NCBI GenBank assembly: GCA_902702965.1 | Contig: CACRXP010000014.1 | Coordinates: 2,727,504-2,791,503, forward strand | Source of the DNA: Spirometra erinaceieuropaei | Taxonomy: Eukaryota; Platyhelminthes; Cestoda; Diphyllobothriidea; Diphyllobothriidae | Direction of reading: 5' to 3' | Length of the DNA stretch: 64,000 nt | Shown: positions 10,530 to 23,970 of the stretch, in pieces | Layout of the letters: the number at the start of each line of letters is the position of its first letter | Position numbering within the stretch: position 1 is the first letter of the stretch | Position numbers and translations under genes: made by a program | The notes under the pieces: model-generated | The model's database searches: none | What the model was told of the DNA's origin: nothing | Seen by the model: only the letters and a program-made list of their open reading frames with translations

Positions 10530-13500
10530 CAAGACGTTTGTGACCTGATGCAATCTGATGCTGTAAATTCCTTAACAGTCTAACTGGATAGTAATTTTTC
10601 TTGCACAGTAGTTAACATGAACGCTAACCGCAGCTAAGAGAATGGCTCTGGACATGTCGTCATTTTTATTTATTACGTCAATTTATAGGGAATTTTGGAG
10701 AAATTAGTAACAGAGGTCTGTCGCTTGAGTGGTTAACGAGGCATTTCCACATGACTACGGTGATCACCCAATGACGGATTAGGCATCCTGCATGAAAGTC
10801 GCAAAACAAACTGTTATTTTTCGCGTGCATTTGTGGGAATCCTTTACATATTTTAAAAGTGAGCACACAGAGTTGTTTATTGTTTCTCTCCACGCAAAGG
10901 ATTAAGGGCTTTGATCTTCAGCTGTGAGACCCATAACGAAGCCATTTTCGAGTAAAAGGCTTATCAGAGATTAGGCTTATCTGATGTGAAATATCATAAT
11001 TTCCAAATTATGTGTGGATAGGGCATTCGGATCTGTGACGGGGTTTAGTTTAAGTAAACAACTCGCGAAGCTGGCTGTTCATATGTTAGATATATTTCCC
11101 ACATAAGCCCACTGCGTCAGTAGAAATTTGATTATCCGCATGTCAGTCGCATTTAAAGAGCACCCGATCGTGCAATAAACAGAGGATGTTGTAAATGGCG
11201 AGGCTTCTAGCAACATTATTAATGTCGTCTTCGGGTTTAGGAATATGATATGTGCACCCCTTCGTTCATCTCTCGAAATAACCCAAATCAAAGTAACGTC
11301 TAATAACAGCTTTTCGCACGGTCTCTTCAAAAGAACAATGGAGACAAGCTCGATATCGCCGCTGTAGAAATAAAAAAGGGAGATTTCAGTTAAAGAATAA
11401 ACTAGATTTGCTGCTGGCGACGTTGCTAAGCAGATCATCATAACCAAGGCGTTAGCCTTGATGACTGATCTAATAGGAAATGTACTTCATGTGGCAAAAT
11501 GAGGCGAGTGTTACTGCAATTTTTTGTGCTAACTATTGCTTTTTACCGCGAAAGTTTATAACTGTACTCGCCACCGGTATTCGCTGCAATAGAATTATGT
11601 TGCGGTTTTTGCTTTTTGTCTTCTTTCGTGCATCCGAACTATCAAATGATATTCTTAGCGCTTAGACTTCGCTCTCTTTTGAAAACCTCAACTACCTTAT
11701 TACCTCACGTTTTTGAGGCCGAAGCAAATGTCTTCAACGATAATGAGTATTTACTTTTACTTCTGCCTCAAATGTAACATGCTTTATCAGGCATTTAGCG
11801 TTCGTTCATCCAAGCGTTTGCCCAAATCTGATCTGAAAACCCCTTAAAGAAAAACCCTCAATCAACAAACCTGAGGTTTTTAAAAGTTATTCATTTTTAT
11901 TATTTTAAACCTTTTTCTCCACGACCATCAAAATGATATTCCCGCTCCCAACCTTGGAGATCCTTTTCATAGCTTCAGAATGACGAGTTTTGGGCCTCGC
12001 GAATTGCGTCTGCGGAACAAGCATTTCCCTAAGGTCTTGTCATGCGCATTTCTCATCCCATCGTAGTCATGTTTTTTCGACTGCTGAGTGATATGTAAAC
12101 CTTCGGTCCTAAGCCAGCCAATTCTTAAACACTCTGCCTACTTATTATATCCTGCTGAAACCTATTTTAGTCCGTTGTGCCAAACAGTAAATTAGTTTGA
12201 GTAAATATCCCGACTGGTTAATACAAGCGTATCTCGATCCTCCTTAAGTACTTCCAACCAAACCTTTTTCGGAATGTTGTTAAAGTTCTATATCTTTTTC
12301 AACTCGGCCCGCTCGGCGAATTCAACGCAACGGTAAATGATTCAACGAGACGCATACAGAGATGTACGTTAAAAGCGTCGACATCCTTTCCTCTAAACCT
12401 GTAATATTAGCACATAACTTCGATTCTTTTATGGCAGTGTGCAAAATACGATTGGGAATTCTTATGCGTTATCATCCTACACGAGTATACAGAGATCATA
12501 TCCATATTAAACTGCACCCTTGCTCCCTCCGTCATGTTTTACGCGCCATGTAAGCTGCCTACTTGCAAAAATGCACAACCGGCAGCCAGAGTTTTAATTC
12601 ATGTAGTGACTCTTATGCAACTTTGCAGAAATTGAGCATACTCCAGGCATCTGCAGAAATCATATTTATTTCTGCATATATCTTTGGAAATTCAACGTTC
12701 TGGGTATTATTTATTGGCCATGCCCATTAAAAGCTAATAAGGCACTATCTCCGCTGTCTTTTTTAAGTCAAAATCAGTAGGAAGTTTTGTTTATGACAAA
12801 CTTTACGACGATATTTAAGCTGTTTTACCGCCTATTAGCATGCACCACAATTAATAATTTCGCCATGCTAAACACAACTGCAGTTTACTTTGTTCACTTT
12901 CATAGGAAACTGTTTTTGGCCGGCATTTAACACATTTTCTTCTGTCCTGTGGATATTGTTGGACATTTGTTAACATCCAGAGCAACTGAAAATACAATCA
13001 GCAATTTTCAAACTGCGCAAATGAGGAAAAACACAACAACCCTGGTGACGGAAGCTCTATCACAGGAGAAACAAAGTCCGACCAGAGCCATACTACAATT
13101 GGGTCTAACACTAAAAGAGATTTTGTGAGAATTTGCTTCGTCCCCAACATCGATTTTAAAAGACTACAAGGTTATTTTCAAGAGTATATAGTATAGTCGA
13201 CAGAACCGTTATGTAATGGAAAAGTCAGGAGGAGCAATAACTCGTGGATGTTTACGCGAATTACTTATTGGCAGGGCATGATCAGATTTATTACATGGTC
13301 TGGGCACCACCAAGCATCACAGCTCCTCAAGGAATGGAAGGCATTCCAATGTAACTCTGTGCCTACCTACCAAGAAAGGGCTTATTTTTTGAGGAAACTA
13401 AACGCCTGAAAATCACCAAAGAAGTGCATGGCTTTTTGAATGTAGTGCCATCGTTTACAAATACAGCTTTTGCCAATTCGGTAATTGTAATATGTGACCG

Positions 13501-15129
13501 CGTACCCAAATTACGTCTATTATCCTAATTACTTCACGACCAGTCGAGCCCACACATTAAAGATTTCCAAGTCCTGGAAACTGTCAGTTATAAAATCAAA
13601 CCGATGAAATAGCAACTTGTCTTTTATCCTAGTGGAAATTTTTATGACTTGACTGAAAAGAAAACCTGTCATCGTAATTTAAGATGAAGCTATGCAAGAG
13701 GTATGCAAACTATAATATAAACTAATTCATGCACAATTCATCGTCTCTGTACCCATCCTACTCTGATGCACGCGGTGGACATCGTCAGTATTGACGGCGG
13801 AACTAGCGTATAAGTGCAAATCTTTAAAACGACGGTGTTTTCAAGGATTCGCCTATCACTATGACTAGTGTGCATCTTAATTCTAGGTTTGCAACTTAGA
13901 TTGAAAAGGATAATAGTCAGTCTTCTCCGGGGGTCCCCATCTATGGACAGGAAGGACGGTTGTTAAAACAGTTCGTCAAATATGTGGATAAGCGACTATC
14001 TACGATTCGTGAATATTGCGTCGGTACAACGTAACCAAAATCCCCTTCGCATTTCCCACTAGGTCGCAAGGATTACTTGCCCAAGTTATAAAATGGACTC
14101 AACATTTGGATGTCTCATCTAGTCTGTTTCGTACAGCATGCAGTAACCCTCTGAGAGCAGAAGCAAGCGGAGCAGTGAACTAAAAATACCATCCTATTAT
14201 CTCTGCCTAATGTAAGGACAAAGCTTCAAACATGATCAGCCGACGGCGGCGGCGACGTCTATGTTGCCTCATTGAAAGGATGTCCAGTGCAGTCAGGTCT
14301 ACATTTATCAGTGCCGCGAACATCATCCCAGTTAAGGCGCCAAGAGATGTCCTGCCTATGCATTTATGCGCACTGAAACTGTGTTTATAACGTCGCATAC
14401 ACCCGTGCATATAGTTAGACGGAGCGAACGCCAAAGCAAATGGTAAGTGGATTAGTTGAGCTCTTGCCAAAATTACTTTTAGCGTCAAAAACAAAATTCG
14501 GCCTTCTGCCATGAGGATCAGCAAGATGGTGGACGCTATGCCGGCCCACAACGAGTAACTCAAACTTACCCGTAAAAGGGTCGCATAGAGGGAGAAAAGC
14601 TCAGCTTCCGCAAATAAACAGATTTCGCCAAATCTTGCCTTGTAATTGTTCTACCCCCTGCCTCAATTTTAGCCAGTTTTCGCTTTTCAATTCAGGTTTA
14701 TAAATAATAAACATTTGCGGATATTTAGCTTTATTTATTATCGAACAGTAATGGCGGAGATTGATCTGGAACGAACTAGTTTTATTGCAGACAGTTATGG
14801 TAGCTTAACAAGGGAGAGAGGGAGTAAAACGCCGTATGCAACCTAAAGAGAAAGACGGAAAATCAAATCGGTAGAGGTTACGTGCGTAATATTATATTAT
14901 TTTGCTTCTTTTTCTAGAAGCCACTTTAAGCTACCAGAAAAAGAATCGTAGGCGAAGATTTGAATGCGTTGGGTTGTTTTCCTTAAAACGGGAATCTAGA
15001 GAAAGGAATTCAAAGCCTTCATCCAAGAGGTTTTTTAGTCAAATGCATGATTAATTTGGTAATGCGAGAATAGTGCAAAAAGATCAACATGTGTCATTTC
15101 AAAGCCAGGATGAAACAAAACGTCATGAC
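10530..15129. other. Unannotated sequence (4.6 kb)
   Basis: No gene recognised. The longest frames, 11079-11447 minus (122 codons) and 14207-14563 minus (118 codons), match no family I know and are within chance expectation for a 64-kb, 40% GC window. The second has an Arg run (CGG/CGA codons) caused by a CGG-rich patch near 14240. Confidence 0.45.
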
Positions 15130-16050
15130 GTTTCCAACAGTTAGCCCGGCTGAACAATGCTAACGTGCGTTATACATAATGAAAATAAATCACTCTTTTC
15201 AACCATTTGACGAAGTGCTCTCGCCCAGTTAGTTGCCTTGGTTGTTCGGGACAGTCTAGAAAGTGCACAAAATATCATGTTAACCTAACTCCATTTGCAC
15301 AAGGGGAGGCCTAGCCTGTCGAGATACGTTTGGCCTGACGTATCGCCAGTAACCCCGTAGGTCGATTTGTCTCAGCGACTGAAGAGACGATGCACCAAGC
15401 CAACCAGCCTCCTAACAGGCTAAACTACCCCCCCCCCGTAGATGTAGTAGCACACCACTATGGGAAGTGGGTAGCACACAATTCGTACTTATTGGGCAAT
15501 TACGAATGGTAATGACAGAAAACCAGGTCGAAAACTTAGCCGGGTGGTCGAAAAGGATGTCCTGCTTGTTTGTGTTGTAGTCAACAATTTGGCATTTCAC
15601 AGTCAGCCTTGCTGGTCAGAAGCTCGGCTTTTTGATAAGTGCCTCAGAAGTACATCTTTATTCGTAAGCACTTTTTTCCTGACGATTAGACAAACCTACG
15701 AAACTGCACTAGGCTTCCTCATGACAGCCACCTGATGTCTCAACGAGGAGTGTAGATTAAGCTAGATTATTCACGATCAGTGGCCGCAACATCGAATATT
15801 ACATACACATAACCTCGTCTTGCTATAAGATGAACGGAACACACGTCCATGTTAAACGCCGAGCCTTCCAATGGCAACCCGTATATGCGCACATATGTAG
15901 TTTCCAAAGACGTCACGCGTGTATTCACAGAGGTTTGTGGTACAGACTACCTTGGTATGCAACAATCTGTATTTGCTTATAAGTGTGTGAAAAAAAGTTA
16001 ATCTGCAAATTCTGAGGCCTCTGGTTGAACAAAGCACGGCAACGGTATCG
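15130..16050 (+). repeat. Repeat B, copy 2 (unoccupied)
   Basis: Second copy of the repeat at 7005-8945, without the MITE. It runs continuously through the point where copy 1 is interrupted (TA at 15898-15899 in GCACATATGTAGTTTCCAAA). It contains a homopolymer of C near 15430-15438. The open frames 15412-15600 and 15544-15735 are not conserved as protein when compared with copy 1, so I treat them as chance. Confidence 0.75.
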
Positions 16051-16067
16051 AGAAGAACCCCACCCAA

Positions 16068-16403
16068 CTGTCAGTAGACTGTGGCTCGTGTCATACGTGA
16101 TTTATCGTAAAGGGAGTTTTATGAGTAAGGCAGCACATTAGACAGTAAGCTGATAAAATGAAAGAAAACACAAACATTGCCTGAATTTATGGCGAAAGTC
16201 ATATCCTACGCCATCGTACAACAACAAAAATGAGAGTAGTAATTAAACAAGAGTCAGACAGTTAATTTCACAAAATAACCGATTTTGAGTTAAGGTGTGA
16301 GGTAGTGGGAAGTTGTCGTTGTTGGCAGGTTAATTTCTGCAACAGTCTGCAAAGGTATGCCAAGATAAAACGCCATATAATATGACCCACAGCCTACTGA
16401 CAG
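16068..16403 (+). mobile_element. Short inverted-repeat element C, copy 1
   Basis: A 336-bp segment begins CTGTCAGTAGACTGTGG and ends CCCACAGCCTACTGACAG, so the termini are imperfect inverted repeats of about 17 bp. A second copy of equal length lies at 43507-43841. Shared interior blocks include CGTGATTTAT-GTAAAGGGAGTTTT, TCCTACGCCAT-GTAC-ACAAC and AACGGATTTTGAGTTAAGG-like text. It has no coding capacity and fits a MITE. Left-flank similarity between the copies extends about 25 bp beyond the terminus, so the true boundary is uncertain and I cannot name the superfamily. Confidence 0.65.
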
Positions 16404-18271
16404 TCAAGTACGGTCGTTTTCTATACCGTTGTCTAAAGCACTTTTAAAATTTAGTCGAGGGAAGTTTAAATCAACAAAGTGATTCGGAAATTGTCCCGCG
16501 AAACAGCATTGATAACGGTCAGCACCGGGGAATACCGCGTGATTCCTGTTGGTGGACTTCCATCTGCTTTGTCTGGTCTCTGGTTCGTAGAAACCCGACA
16601 AAATAGCCAGCCTCAGGTCATGGGAAATGCAGCTCTCTTACCTTACGCAAAACTGTGCCTTTGAAACTTGTCAACAGGTCTATTGTTTAATGAAACACGT
16701 ATCTATTAAAGATTCCACCCAAATTTACAACTGCCAGGACCTGGCCACTTATGATGCCAAAATGTCGATTTCTGCATTTTTCGCCCTCGGGACACTAGAT
16801 CATGCAAATAGTTGTTTAGGTATTTTTGCAGCCAAATTTACTTTTTGCCGAATCGTGAGAAGTCTTAGAAAACCTGATGACCAAAATCTCAACCGCTGGT
16901 GGGGGCACCTGGTATACGGTCTTTTTTATTTCTAGGCCTAATGAACGTAAAGTGGATGAAAAAAATCCGAATCTCCGGAGGCCGCGCTTGAGTTTATTTA
17001 TTTCTTAGATTATTTTTCCAAAGTACAGCCGATACGTCCACAAAATGAAACTTTACATAGACATATTCGTCCAATACTTGCCCTAGGGTGAAAGTCTATA
17101 AAAGAGTAATCGTGATCATCCTCCAAGCGGTTTTCTTAGTCAGGAACATACCAAAACACGTCCATACCAAATCAGGCTTACGTCAAAGTCATTGGCTATA
17201 TTTTTGGAATTGTCCACACATCCAACTTCGGGAGAAAGAATTAGATCCGCATGAAGCGGAATAAGCTCATAGTTGGAAAAGCATACAACGTGAAACAATA
17301 GCAAGTAGAACATTCTGGCCTGGTCTTTGTACGGCAGCAAAACTTTCCCACTTGTTTATCGCCAATGCAGTCTTGGGTCTGAACTAGGCATGGGTAGTTT
17401 TCATTGCTGGAAAAAGTTCCTTAATACAGTCATCATGGACGTGCAGTGATTCACCGAAAAGCATATTCGTAAACTTAACACTAACGTATTCACTTATGAA
17501 GCCTGCGATTTCCTAACTGAATGTTTCTAGTCTGTGGCTTCAGAATTCTCCTGAAAAGCATAGAAAGTTTAGTCCTGATGTGGGTCAAGGAGCATCTGGA
17601 TCCTCTGTATTTGGCGGAAAATTCGACTCAGCCGGAATGGACGTTTGCAGAGGTGAGGTCAGACTATCAAAAACAATTGTTGGAGAACCCATACGTTTGT
17701 CCTAAGTTAATTTGGTTATTCAGTTTCCACAGCTCTTTCTCTCCCACTCTTTAGACTACTTGCTGCAGTCCTATACTCAGGCTAAGTCTTGAATGTCCCG
17801 TCACAGGAATATCGAAACTCTAAAGCTTTTCGTGTCCAAAACATGGAATAGTTTGTCGGCAGTCAATAATATGGCCACGTGTTCCAGGTTCGAGAGCCAA
17901 ATTAAAGTTCACATCACATCAAACACATCGAGTGTATTGCCAAGCGCACTCTTGTATTGAATATTTCTACGGCAATTATATTATTAAACATTGTAGTTTG
18001 TTTATATTTTCCCGGAGATTGTGTATGATAAAATTCAAATATTTTATGTGTGCTTATAAGCAGGCAGAAATTGACTAAATGACGGCACAAAACGATTGAG
18101 GGCCATCTGTCGACGTTTCCTGTCGACTACAGCGTTAAGTTAACAAATTAAATCATTCTTTTCATTTCTTTTATTGGCAATATATTCCTGCCGATGCTGT
18201 ATAATGCAAAACCTAGCAATTGATATGGAAATCAGCGCTACGCAATCGCTGTTTCTGTGCGCCTCTGCTAA
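16404..18271. other. Unannotated sequence
   Basis: No gene or repeat family recognised. Open frames of 60-102 codons (for example 16627-16935 plus) carry no known motif. Confidence 0.45.
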
Positions 18272-18788
18272 TACAGTAGATGGGCTAACTCGTGCAATGT
18301 CACCCTACATTCCGAAATGCGTTTTCATTTCGAAAAGATTAATTAAGTAGGGTTGTAAAACAAATCAGCCTGCAGAATAATTCTATAATATTGCAGTTAC
18401 CTCAGGATGCCGACTTTCGAACGAATTTCCTTTCGGTTGCATACAAAAACCGTACTCTGTAAAAAATGACTACTTATGTAGCATGAATTTTTCTCATTGA
18501 TTTTCGATGCCCCTAAACGTCCAATTATATTTCATGGAGAACATGCATAAAAATATTCATTCTTTCATTAATTCGGTAGAAAATTACATTTACTTTCAAC
18601 CGTTTACTTATAAAGGGTAAAATTTGGTTTTAAATTTGTTCGAAAGCCATCATCCTGATGTAACTGAATTTCCATAGAATTATGTCGCTGGATGATTAGT
18701 TTTACAAACCTACTAATTGATTTTTTTCAAAACAAAAACGCATTTCGGAATTCCGGTTGAAATTTCATGAGTTAGCCCATCTACTGTA
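18272..18788 (+). mobile_element. Tc1/mariner-type MITE, internally deleted (M3)
   Basis: A 517-bp element starts TACAGTAGATGGGCTAACTC and ends GAGTTAGCCCATCTACTGTA. The terminal 20 bp on each side are near-perfect inverse complements and TA lies at both edges. The left arm contains GTACTCTGTAAAAAATGACT and CTCATTGATTTTCGATGC, shared with the other copies. It is about half the length of M1, M5 and M7, so it lost most of its centre and part of the right arm but kept both termini. Confidence 0.87.
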
Positions 18789-21700
18789 CCTTACTGAAGA
18801 ATGTCTACGTGTCTCCATTTCTGTGAAAGGTTGGAGGTTTGTTATATCGGATTTTCTTGAGTGCGCTAGATTTCGGATTGCACAGCCCACCCTTCCAAAT
18901 GTCGACCGAAATCTGCCCAAACCGTTTTCACTTCATATTTGTATTTTGGAACCTTTGGGTCAGTCACGAAAGTGCAGAGCAGAACGGTTTTGAGTCTTGT
19001 TACACAAATTCAGCATAAATTAGTAGAAAATTTGGAATTTTCGCAAATAAGTGACCTTTTGACACATTATTTTAAGATCATTCTATAGCACAAAACCCGT
19101 AGACTTTATTTTCATCGATGTCCGAGTTTTAAGATGTTTGTACTGCCCTAAAAAGGCATAAATATCTGGTTATTAGCAAAATTTAATTGTGAAGAAAGTA
19201 TTTTATGGCGTTTTATGATGAAAAATCTCCAGTTATAGCGCAAGACATTTGAACCTCTCTACAACTGGCCTGCGAGAGGATGGCTCAGCAGTCAATTTCG
19301 GCATTACTGAGTTTTATGGTGCACAACCGGTGGCCACATTTCGGAAAAATGTAAACGACTGTCTCTATTTATATGCAATAATTTGATTGGCAGATCTAAT
19401 CTATGAATCAAGTGTTTAGGGTATGCATGCAATATTGAGACAGGTCGATTTTTGAGCTTTAAACTGCACATCGCACTTTTTACGAGCAAAAAACACGGCT
19501 ATTGCGTAAGCATCTTAAGTTGCCGAAGTAACTTTGTAAAAACTCTGTCACCAAGTTAATAGAGGACCGAATTTCTCAGAAAGAAATACTGCTTCGTAGT
19601 ATATTTTAGGTGCTGAAGACAGACCCTTAACGTGAAGTAGCTGTATTGACCGGCGACTTAAAAATTCTCGAAAAACGCTAGTTTCTGAAGAGTTTTAATA
19701 TGATAATCCGCTTTCTTGGAATAGAATCCTTTGAATCCATTTCAAGCTGATGTAAATGTTCTGGAGGTTTTTTCCTTCTGTCCTTGTTGGCTTTATGTAT
19801 AATGACAGCCCACGCCTGTATTCCTCTTGACCGGTAGTGGAATATTCGGATTTATTGATTTTTAGTCATAACTTCGGCCAGGGATTGAATGGTAAACTGG
19901 AAACAAAGAGGGTCCACATTATGCATGTGCCTTGATATGCAGAAAAGCCCAAAATTTGCGGATTAATGCTTGGCAGTTTTTCATGAAGTTAGATAAAAGA
20001 GATATTGGAGTGATATTACGCAAGCCATCGGCACAAAAGACCATACGTAGTCGCATCCTTCTTGTCATCGTGCTGGTCCTTAGATGAGTATGACTTAAAC
20101 CCATTTACGGGGTTCGTTTTGGAAGAGGTCGCAACTTATGCAAATTACCTCTTTGTCTTTATATTGGTGAGAGATCTCGGCTGAAAAACCACATTTTGTA
20201 AAAAAAATGCGGTTGATTGGGCAACTGCAGTTACCATGTAGGGCATTACAACTATTTTGAAATATAAACTCCAATAAAGGGGGGAATATGAACCTTTTGT
20301 GTTGTTTGTACTTATGTATCTGCTAAAAAGAGTAATCACTAGTACGTCTTTTTAGTGGAGTTTGATTAGGCTTATTGAGCCACCGAAAATTACTACAGGC
20401 AAGTACACGTACATGAAATTTTACTTTTATCTAACTCCAGTATACACAATTTTTTTGAGTTGTGGCTAATCTTTTCCTTAACACAAACCCACATGGGATG
20501 ATATTTTACGTTAAACATTTTCATAACCGTGCGCTCTTGAAGTGAATTAGCACCGATGTCTCTGTCCGTATTAAGAAATAAACTATTTCTATGATGCCTT
20601 CAATGGTCGAACATTCAGAGAGTCATATAAGCTATGTTCCTTGCAACTTAAAGGGAATAACGATATTTTGGGCGTAATCCATTATCATTTGCGACTTAAC
20701 GCGCGTTTGGCGCATTTCAAATGGAATACATACTTTTGACTTTTGTAAATTTTTCTGGAATCCCAAAGAATCATCACGTGTTCTACAATCTCCCCTAACC
20801 AACGCTTCAGTTCAGTTTATTGAGAGAAATGTAGGTCTTTACCTTTGAACTCCCTATTTGTGTACATGCAACTGCAAAACGCCGACTCTGGCAGGATACT
20901 TGAAGGCCGCAGTCAGCACTTCGCGAATTTTGATGTAAATCCTGTGAGCCTTTTATGCGCAAAGCATCCGCAGACTTGACAGGTGAATGCTACTTAAGAA
21001 TGCTTAAAACTCCTCTGTTTTTGGGCTTCCTGACATTAGCCGTTTACGCAATTACCTGAAGCAGCCCTTCCTCAAACTGTCCATTTTCGATATGTAAGAA
21101 GCCTTTTAGCTTGTGAAGAAAGAGACAGGATTCCTGGAACTAGGACCAATCTCCTGCTTCAGACGGCTTCCTGTTGCTTTTCATCTATCATCTTACCTCC
21201 ATTACCCAGTCCTTGGAGGGCACTTATTAAATTCCGGCGGATAACTAACCCAATTCTCTCCTCCTTGTGGCCTCAAAAAATTTGGCTGAGACGGATTATT
21301 TATCCAGAAATACAGTCTTCCTTACCACTGTTTATTATCCTTTGGATAGTTTCCATTTTTCGTTCACCTGCATTCCTAATTCATCTGGCCATCATTACCC
21401 TATATTATTTGTTTGAGTTCACAAACATCCAGCTGGCGTTACTTCTGGAAGACTAATCCCATTTCTAAGTAGCTTCCTGCGGTAAATATGCAATGTCTTT
21501 CTCAAAACCTAACGGTCGCTCCTCCAACTATTCCTGCCGTTAGCTGACGCATATAAGGAACCCGCCGCTCCGCTCTCATCACAGTTACAAAAAAGGAATC
21601 CAGTGACCAAAAAACTTTCATCGTCCACGATAACCGCCAGGGTTTGCAAACCAACAAAGATTTCAAACCTTAAATGCAACTGGCATTCAAACTTGAGTCT

Positions 21701-23729
21701 ACGTTTTCCATTAGACAACATAATTTTTTCAAATTGTATTAATAGAACTTAAAAAGCAATCAACAAAGAACAGGACCTAAAAGAGACACGAAGCAATTTT
21801 TAGGGCAGAATGAAACGTCGGCACTGTCTCCCGTCTTTCATTCGGGAAAATGACTTGTGAGCGAAAGGATTGCAGTGCGGCTACTGTGAAGGTGAAGGTA
21901 GGAATCTGAGCCATCTTTGAGTATGTACATAAAAGTAGAACAATACCTGGCAGGTACCGTTTTGGTGATCACGTTCAAGGACAGAAGGAATAGGTGACGT
22001 GCAGTCTTGGAAAAGGTAAGTGCACTTTTCACTTGGTCTCGGGACTCCTAGAAGCAGTTCTCAAAAACAGTCACCTCAGCCGTATCGCCATTCATTTGCC
22101 ACTCGTCTATTTACGGTTCTTCCGAATTCATGGTCGATTGCCCTTGTCAGATTGCCTGCTTGAGTTGCGGATTGAAATCCCAAGGCAAATTTGAGAAAAC
22201 ATTTTGTTTCAGACAGTTCAGTAAGTGAAGGATTTTTCCGGGAACTTACGATATTTCCGATAGGGAGTTTAGATCGTGGGGGTTTGAACTTCAACGTCCA
22301 ACAACCGACTGAAGTTCATTTAAAATCTTTCTTCTTTTCTGTTTGAGATCGGTAGTTATAACTGCTGATAGCGAAAAAACCAGAAATGATCATTGAATCG
22401 TCCTTCTTAACTGACGATCTTTTAAGGCGATGACGTTTTAGGAAACAACAACATTATTTCTGGTCCGCATAAAAGTGACCAGGTTTTTGTTTTGTTATTT
22501 TGGTCCAACTTTACGCAGCGGATCAGACGTGTTTCTTTGTTCTAGCGACAAGCATAAGCGTTTACAATTTTTTAAAGAATTGTAACACTGTCCAGTTAAA
22601 TTCAATCTACTGGTTTATCACTAGCGAAAAACGTTCTGACATAGAAGCTCACAATGTCTGTCGTAATAATCTCAACCGCCATGCGAAGAAAACTCCGAGG
22701 ATTTCGAAGAGAACAGCTTGAGTCATTTTATAAACAAAGAATGGAAAGTCATGGATAAAGCAAATTGTACTTGCCTGCTGTCTGGGGTCATTCAAACGAA
22801 AGTATTTTAGACAACTGAGCTAAAGCATTATTTCCAGATGTTAATTGTTAATTTATTGTCTTAATGCTTCGAAAGCTGAAAATGAATTTCGGACTCCTTC
22901 ATTTTTTTAAATTGTGCTATTTTCTTTTCCTCTAGTTCAAAAAAAGTATTTAAAAGTGACCATTCCGAACTACAGATAGTTTGTCCAGAACTTTTTTCTC
23001 CCGAATGGAAACAACGGAGGAAAGTAAATTTGACTGCATGGCCTGTCTTAAAAATGTCAGGAATGTTTGCTCGACCAAGTAACTAGCCAGACAACAATGA
23101 AAAACACGGCAATCTAGTTAAGCCTTCAAGATGTGTGAAAATTGTAATTTTGATGCATGGCTAAAATGCGCAGATGTTTATCAGTAAATAGTCAAAATTA
23201 TCCGCATATGGCAGGCATAATATATGACATCATTTGCAAAAAAACGCAATGTTATTTCTAATTAATTTCCAAACAGAGAGTTTACCAAGTTTCCGATTTC
23301 TGAGATTTTTAAACTACACGTCGCAAACCTTTCTCAACAGCAAACACACAAAGTTTGTCTGGCCTCTTAGATGGACTAACGGCGCATTTCGTTTTATGCA
23401 TTAAACACGCCGCCCACACTATCAGCAGTATTAATACTCCTCAGAATAGTGGGTTACGTCAGTGTCAGGTGGTAGCGTGCTTCCCAAATCGGAACATGTT
23501 TTAGTGAAAGCCATTCACTAGCTAGGCAGATGTAATTTGCCACAAAACATCTAAATATGTTTCTTTAGTCCGATATAGCTTAACCGAAGAGATACTCGAA
23601 CAAAAACTAGTGAGGAAAGATTTTGAATTAATATGTCCTACGCCCTATTGTGACGACCACACCTAAATAATCATTTAAAGTTTAAGATGTTGTAAAACAT
23701 TTTTGCAAACGTTTTATCGATTACGGTGC
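18789..23729. other. Unannotated sequence (4.9 kb)
   Basis: No gene recognised. Short open frames (60-88 codons) on both strands look like chance. A weak resemblance between 19430-19480 and 23290-23340 (GATTTTTGAG-TTTAAACTGCAC against GATTTCTGAG-TTTAAACTACAC) hints at another old dispersed repeat, which I could not define. Confidence 0.4.
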
Positions 23730-23970
23730 ATACTTTTGAGCACATTAAAATTTAAATCGAGATTCTAAAATGCTTTTTTGATTACGGAGGGCTACTTTAG
23801 TAGGCCTGAATCAAAGATAATCATGTGGCAGAATTTTGAATTTTAAGTTCACTTCTTGTCAGACATCTGCAATAGGCGCATTCAATAAAAACTGTGTTAT
23901 TTTTATGCATTTTTCCATCGATTTTTGGTATATTTTTAAATTCAAATATACTTTATAAAACTTCTGCTCG
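23730..23970 (+). mobile_element. Decayed left arm of a MITE (M8)
   Basis: The order of blocks follows the left arm of the MITE family: ATTCTAAAATGC, TACTTTAGTAG, AGATAATCATG-GGCAGAATT, TTCACTTCTTGTCAG, AAAACTGTG, ATGCATTTTTCCATCGATTTTTGG and AAATTCAAATATACTTTATA. There is no clean TA-CAGT terminus and no right arm, so this is an old, half-length remnant. Confidence 0.5.

Noticed and set aside
11079..11447. 122-codon minus-strand open frame with hydrophobic stretches
   Set aside because: AT-rich DNA easily gives Leu/Ile-rich frames; no family or exon signal seen.
14207..14563. 118-codon minus-strand frame with an Arg run
   Set aside because: The Arg run comes from a CGG-rich patch, and no domain is recognisable.
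15412..15735. Possible conserved protein shared by the two copies of repeat B
   Set aside because: A codon-by-codon comparison shows mostly amino-acid-changing differences and a stop in copy 1; it is neutral DNA similarity.
19430..23340. Faint similarity between 19430-19480 and 23290-23340
   Set aside because: Too short and diverged to define a repeat by eye.
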